The notes under the pieces are model-generated. The model saw nothing but the letters and a program-made list of their open reading frames with translations, was not told the origin of the DNA and ran no database searches. From an uncultured Prevotellaceae bacterium (GTDB lineage Bacteria > Bacteroidota > Bacteroidia > Bacteroidales > Bacteroidaceae): a stretch of DNA of 64,000 nt. Position numbers and translations under genes: made by a program. Where the stretch lies: positions 33,883 to 97,882 of the forward strand of contig OMXX01000008.1 in the NCBI GenBank assembly GCA_900315105.1, written 5' to 3'. Positions 62,317-64,000 of the stretch are shown piece by piece. Position 1 is the first letter of the stretch, and each line of letters starts with the position of its first letter.

Positions 62317-63119
62317 TGGAGAAAATATTAGTAATCTCGGTTTCACTAAACATAATCCTTTTGATTTGGCTTATAGTAACCAGAAAGAAAGGGAAATCCT
62401 ATCAAGCGTCTGACGATGGCAGCAAGAAGGTAAAGAGGGAATTCAACTGGAAGCTGGATTCCTCACGTGGCATTGGCTTGAAAGGGCATCTCGAACTGGA
62501 GTTTGACGAACAGGCTGTTTTAGAGCAGAGACGGCATAATCCGTTTGGCAGACCTTCCATTAATGGTTGGAACTACAGGGCCAATCTACAGGAGATGTAC
62601 CATTATATGCTCGCCAATCCCCATCATCTTGCGGCAAGTGCCAAGATTGTGCAGTATATCAACCGTATATGCTCACAAAAAGGCATAAACGAGTTTGACA
62701 AACTGCAATTTGTCCTTGATTTCGTACAAGAGCCTAACATCAAGTATGTTCTTGATGACAAGAGTCAGGAACTTGCTGGTGCTCAAGAGTATATACGCTA
62801 CCCAGACGAAACCCTTCTTGATGGTCGTGGCGACTGCGATTGCAAGGCATTCCTTGCAGCCACCCTCTATCATCTTATGGGTTATAACGTGCTCTATATC
62901 CTCTCCGACAAATTGGCACATGCAGCTATCTGCATAGAATACGACTCTCATTGGGGCACTCGCATAGGAAATCCAGCCACTCTACGTAACGCAACAATAG
63001 AAATCAACGGTCACTGGTACATCTATTGCGAGACCACATCCGACGGTTTCCGCATCGGAAATATAGGCAAGAAAGAATCAGTAAAGGACTTTGAAACAAT
63101 CCTTGAGCTAAGAGCATAA
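62316..63119 (+). CDS. Membrane-anchored transglutaminase-like protein
   Basis: The protein is 267 aa from ATG 62316, which overlaps the preceding TAA by one base (TAATG), indicating coupled translation. There is an N-terminal membrane helix (about 3-22), then a transglutaminase-like cysteine peptidase fold: Cys in GRGDCDCKAFLAATLYHLMG, His in KLAHAAICIEYD, and a downstream acidic residue. Such proteins act as proteases or amidases in the periplasm. The role here is unknown. Co-expression with the acyltransferase and ketoisomerase suggests an envelope function. Confidence 0.82.
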   Translation: MEKILVISVSLNIILLIWLIVTRKKGKSYQASDDGSKKVKREFNWKLDSSRGIGLKGHLELEFDEQAVLEQRRHNPFGRPSINGWNYRANLQEMYHYMLANPHHLAASAKIVQYINRICSQKGINEFDKLQFVLDFVQEPNIKYVLDDKSQELAGAQEYIRYPDETLLDGRGDCDCKAFLAATLYHLMGYNVLYILSDKLAHAAICIEYDSHWGTRIGNPATLRNATIEINGHWYIYCETTSDGFRIGNIGKKESVKDFETILELRA

Positions 63120-63123
63120 TATT

Positions 63124-63470
63124 ACGCCAGTTCGATGACTTGCTTCAGCTTGATGAGCCTTAGCGAATAAAATAAACGCTGCGCTTGGCTACATAAATTT
63201 CCATGAATTAACCGTGAATTATCATAAATTTTTATCCCGACTTGCGTAGCTTGTTGAGCCTTGCGAAAAATTATTGTCAGTTAAAGCACCAGAGGTGCGT
63301 CCATTTATTTCGTCGAACTATCATTAATTTATGTTAGGGCTTTTGCCCTTTCAGGGCGCAGCTTCCCTATTGAACCAATACCACAGGGCGTTGCCCCGGG
63401 CTAAGAGCAAACCTTGCCCCTTCGGGGCGCAAGCCGACAAGCAAGTCATCGAACTGACGTTACATTATTT
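63124..63470. mobile_element. Second MITE-like element with inverted ends
   Basis: The left end (63124-63170: CCAGTTCGATGACTTGCTTC, AGCTTGATGAGCC, TTAGCGAATAAA) and right end (63436-63470: AAGCAAGTCATCGAACTGAC, GTTACATTA) match the ends at 27551/27833 in the same orientation. A further partial end lies at 63239-63272, and GC-rich TTTTGCCCTTTCAGGGCGC and TTGCCCCTTCGGGGCGC hairpins lie inside. No ORF is present. Confidence 0.6.
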
Positions 63471-63484
63471 CAGATAAATCTGAT

Positions 63485-63815
63485 AAATCCGTTTCTTTTT
63501 TCTTTTCGAACACAGAATGCACGAGATTTGTCGCAGACCCACTGACCACGGGGAAGTAAAGAAACGGAAGTTTTTCGCATAAGTTGCTTTCGCCATTTGG
63601 AAAAACCAATTAAAACAAAAGAACACAAAATAAAACATTTGTTTTTATATGTTTTTATTGGTTTTGTACTGTTTTTTTAGAAGGCGAAAGCAAATAGCTT
63701 ATTCTGTGTCTTCCGTGTTCATGTTTATATTGACCACAGATATTCAGGATTTCACAGATGCAAATCACGAGCGTAAGCGAGTCTATCCGTAAAATCTGTG
63801 CTATCTGTGTTCGTT
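63485..63815. other. Gene-free, repeat-rich tail with imperfect hairpins
   Basis: TGCTTTCGCC (about 63587-63596) pairs with GGCGAAAGCA (about 63683-63692) around an AT-rich loop that itself pairs AAAACCAAT/ATTGGTTTT. Outside it, GAACACAGAAT and ATTCTGTGTC are inverted, and CACAGAT/ATCTGTG units run from 63740 to 63812. No coding sequence is evident. Confidence 0.55.
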
Positions 63816-63906
63816 TAAATAATAATTTAACGTTGGTTCATATTTATTGCACGTCCCTTCCGACAATAAATTTTTCCCTTATTTCCTTGACGATAATATA
63901 AAAATT

Positions 63907-64000
63907 ATTACTGTCCGATAAACCTCTGTAACTTACCTTCCATCAAGAAATTGAATCTTGGTAAGCCTATGAATAATACAAAAACAATAAAAACCCCTTA
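63907..64000 (+). other. Possible start of an insertion sequence or next gene, cut by window edge
   Basis: TTACTGTCCGATAAACC (from about 63907) is followed by an ATG at 63969 whose frame (MNNTKTIKTP) is open to the edge. A similar 17-mer is at 36226. Too short to identify. Confidence 0.25.

Noticed and set aside
63575..63705. Retron-like structured RNA
   Set aside because: No reverse transcriptase or partner gene is visible within the window, and the stem is short.
1..64000. tRNA, rRNA and riboswitch genes
   Set aside because: No cloverleaf-like segments, rRNA-like conserved stretches or recognisable riboswitch cores were seen on reading either strand; a covariance-model scan was not possible here.

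Overview
The window looks like a chromosomal segment from a Bacteroidales bacterium, most likely Prevotella/Segatella or a close relative. Three things support this. Several promoters fit the Bacteroidetes consensus (-33 TTTG/TTG, 19-20 bp spacer, -7 TAnnTTTG). There are repeated SusC/SusD pairs with a hybrid two-component regulator. Many small intergenic repeats of the kind common in Prevotella are present. No rRNA, tRNA, CRISPR array or prophage was seen.

Layout. (1) 1-1.6 kb: 3' part of a secreted M6-type metalloprotease. (2) 1.8-12 kb: a two-component pair (kinase and NtrC-type regulator lacking the AAA+ domain), divergent from a TolC / HlyD / MacB-like permease / permease remnant / permease / ATPase cassette. 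A perfect 11-bp inverted repeat in the divergent promoter region is a candidate operator. (3) 12-25 kb: mostly housekeeping genes (LolC/E-like permease, rbfA, a MORN-GH25 lysozyme, comM), small proteins of unknown function, a PAS hybrid sensor kinase and a CoA-transferase of the acetyl-CoA hydrolase family. (4) 25-60.6 kb: a polysaccharide utilisation locus, probably pectin-directed. It holds a PL1 pectate lyase, a secreted protein with the same C-terminal motif, an FN3/beta-helix lipoprotein, three SusC/SusD pairs (one SusC broken by an in-frame TAA), three fasciclin-domain surface proteins, a sialate-O-acetylesterase-type esterase, and a divergent HTCS regulator with Reg_prop, kinase, receiver and AraC domains. 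(5) 60.8-63.1 kb: a sugar ketoisomerase-like cupin, a FemAB/GNAT-like transferase carrying an in-frame palindromic insertion, and a transglutaminase-like protein, closely packed. (6) 63.1-64 kb: repeat-rich DNA.

Working model. The HTCS senses an oligosaccharide and activates the leftward SusCD operons. SusCD pairs and the fasciclin lipoproteins bind and import glycan at the surface, while the pectate lyase and esterase depolymerise and deacetylate it. The efflux cassette is a separate stress or export module.

The most unusual content is non-coding. The window carries several families of short repeats: arrays with a strict 11-bp period, a different core at each locus, usually head-to-head; 7-bp-period tracts; GC-rich palindromes; and a MITE-like element with ~47-bp inverted ends. 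The 7-bp tracts and palindromes also lie in frame inside coding regions, especially signal peptides. Two pairs of unrelated neighbouring proteins share near-identical signal-peptide DNA.
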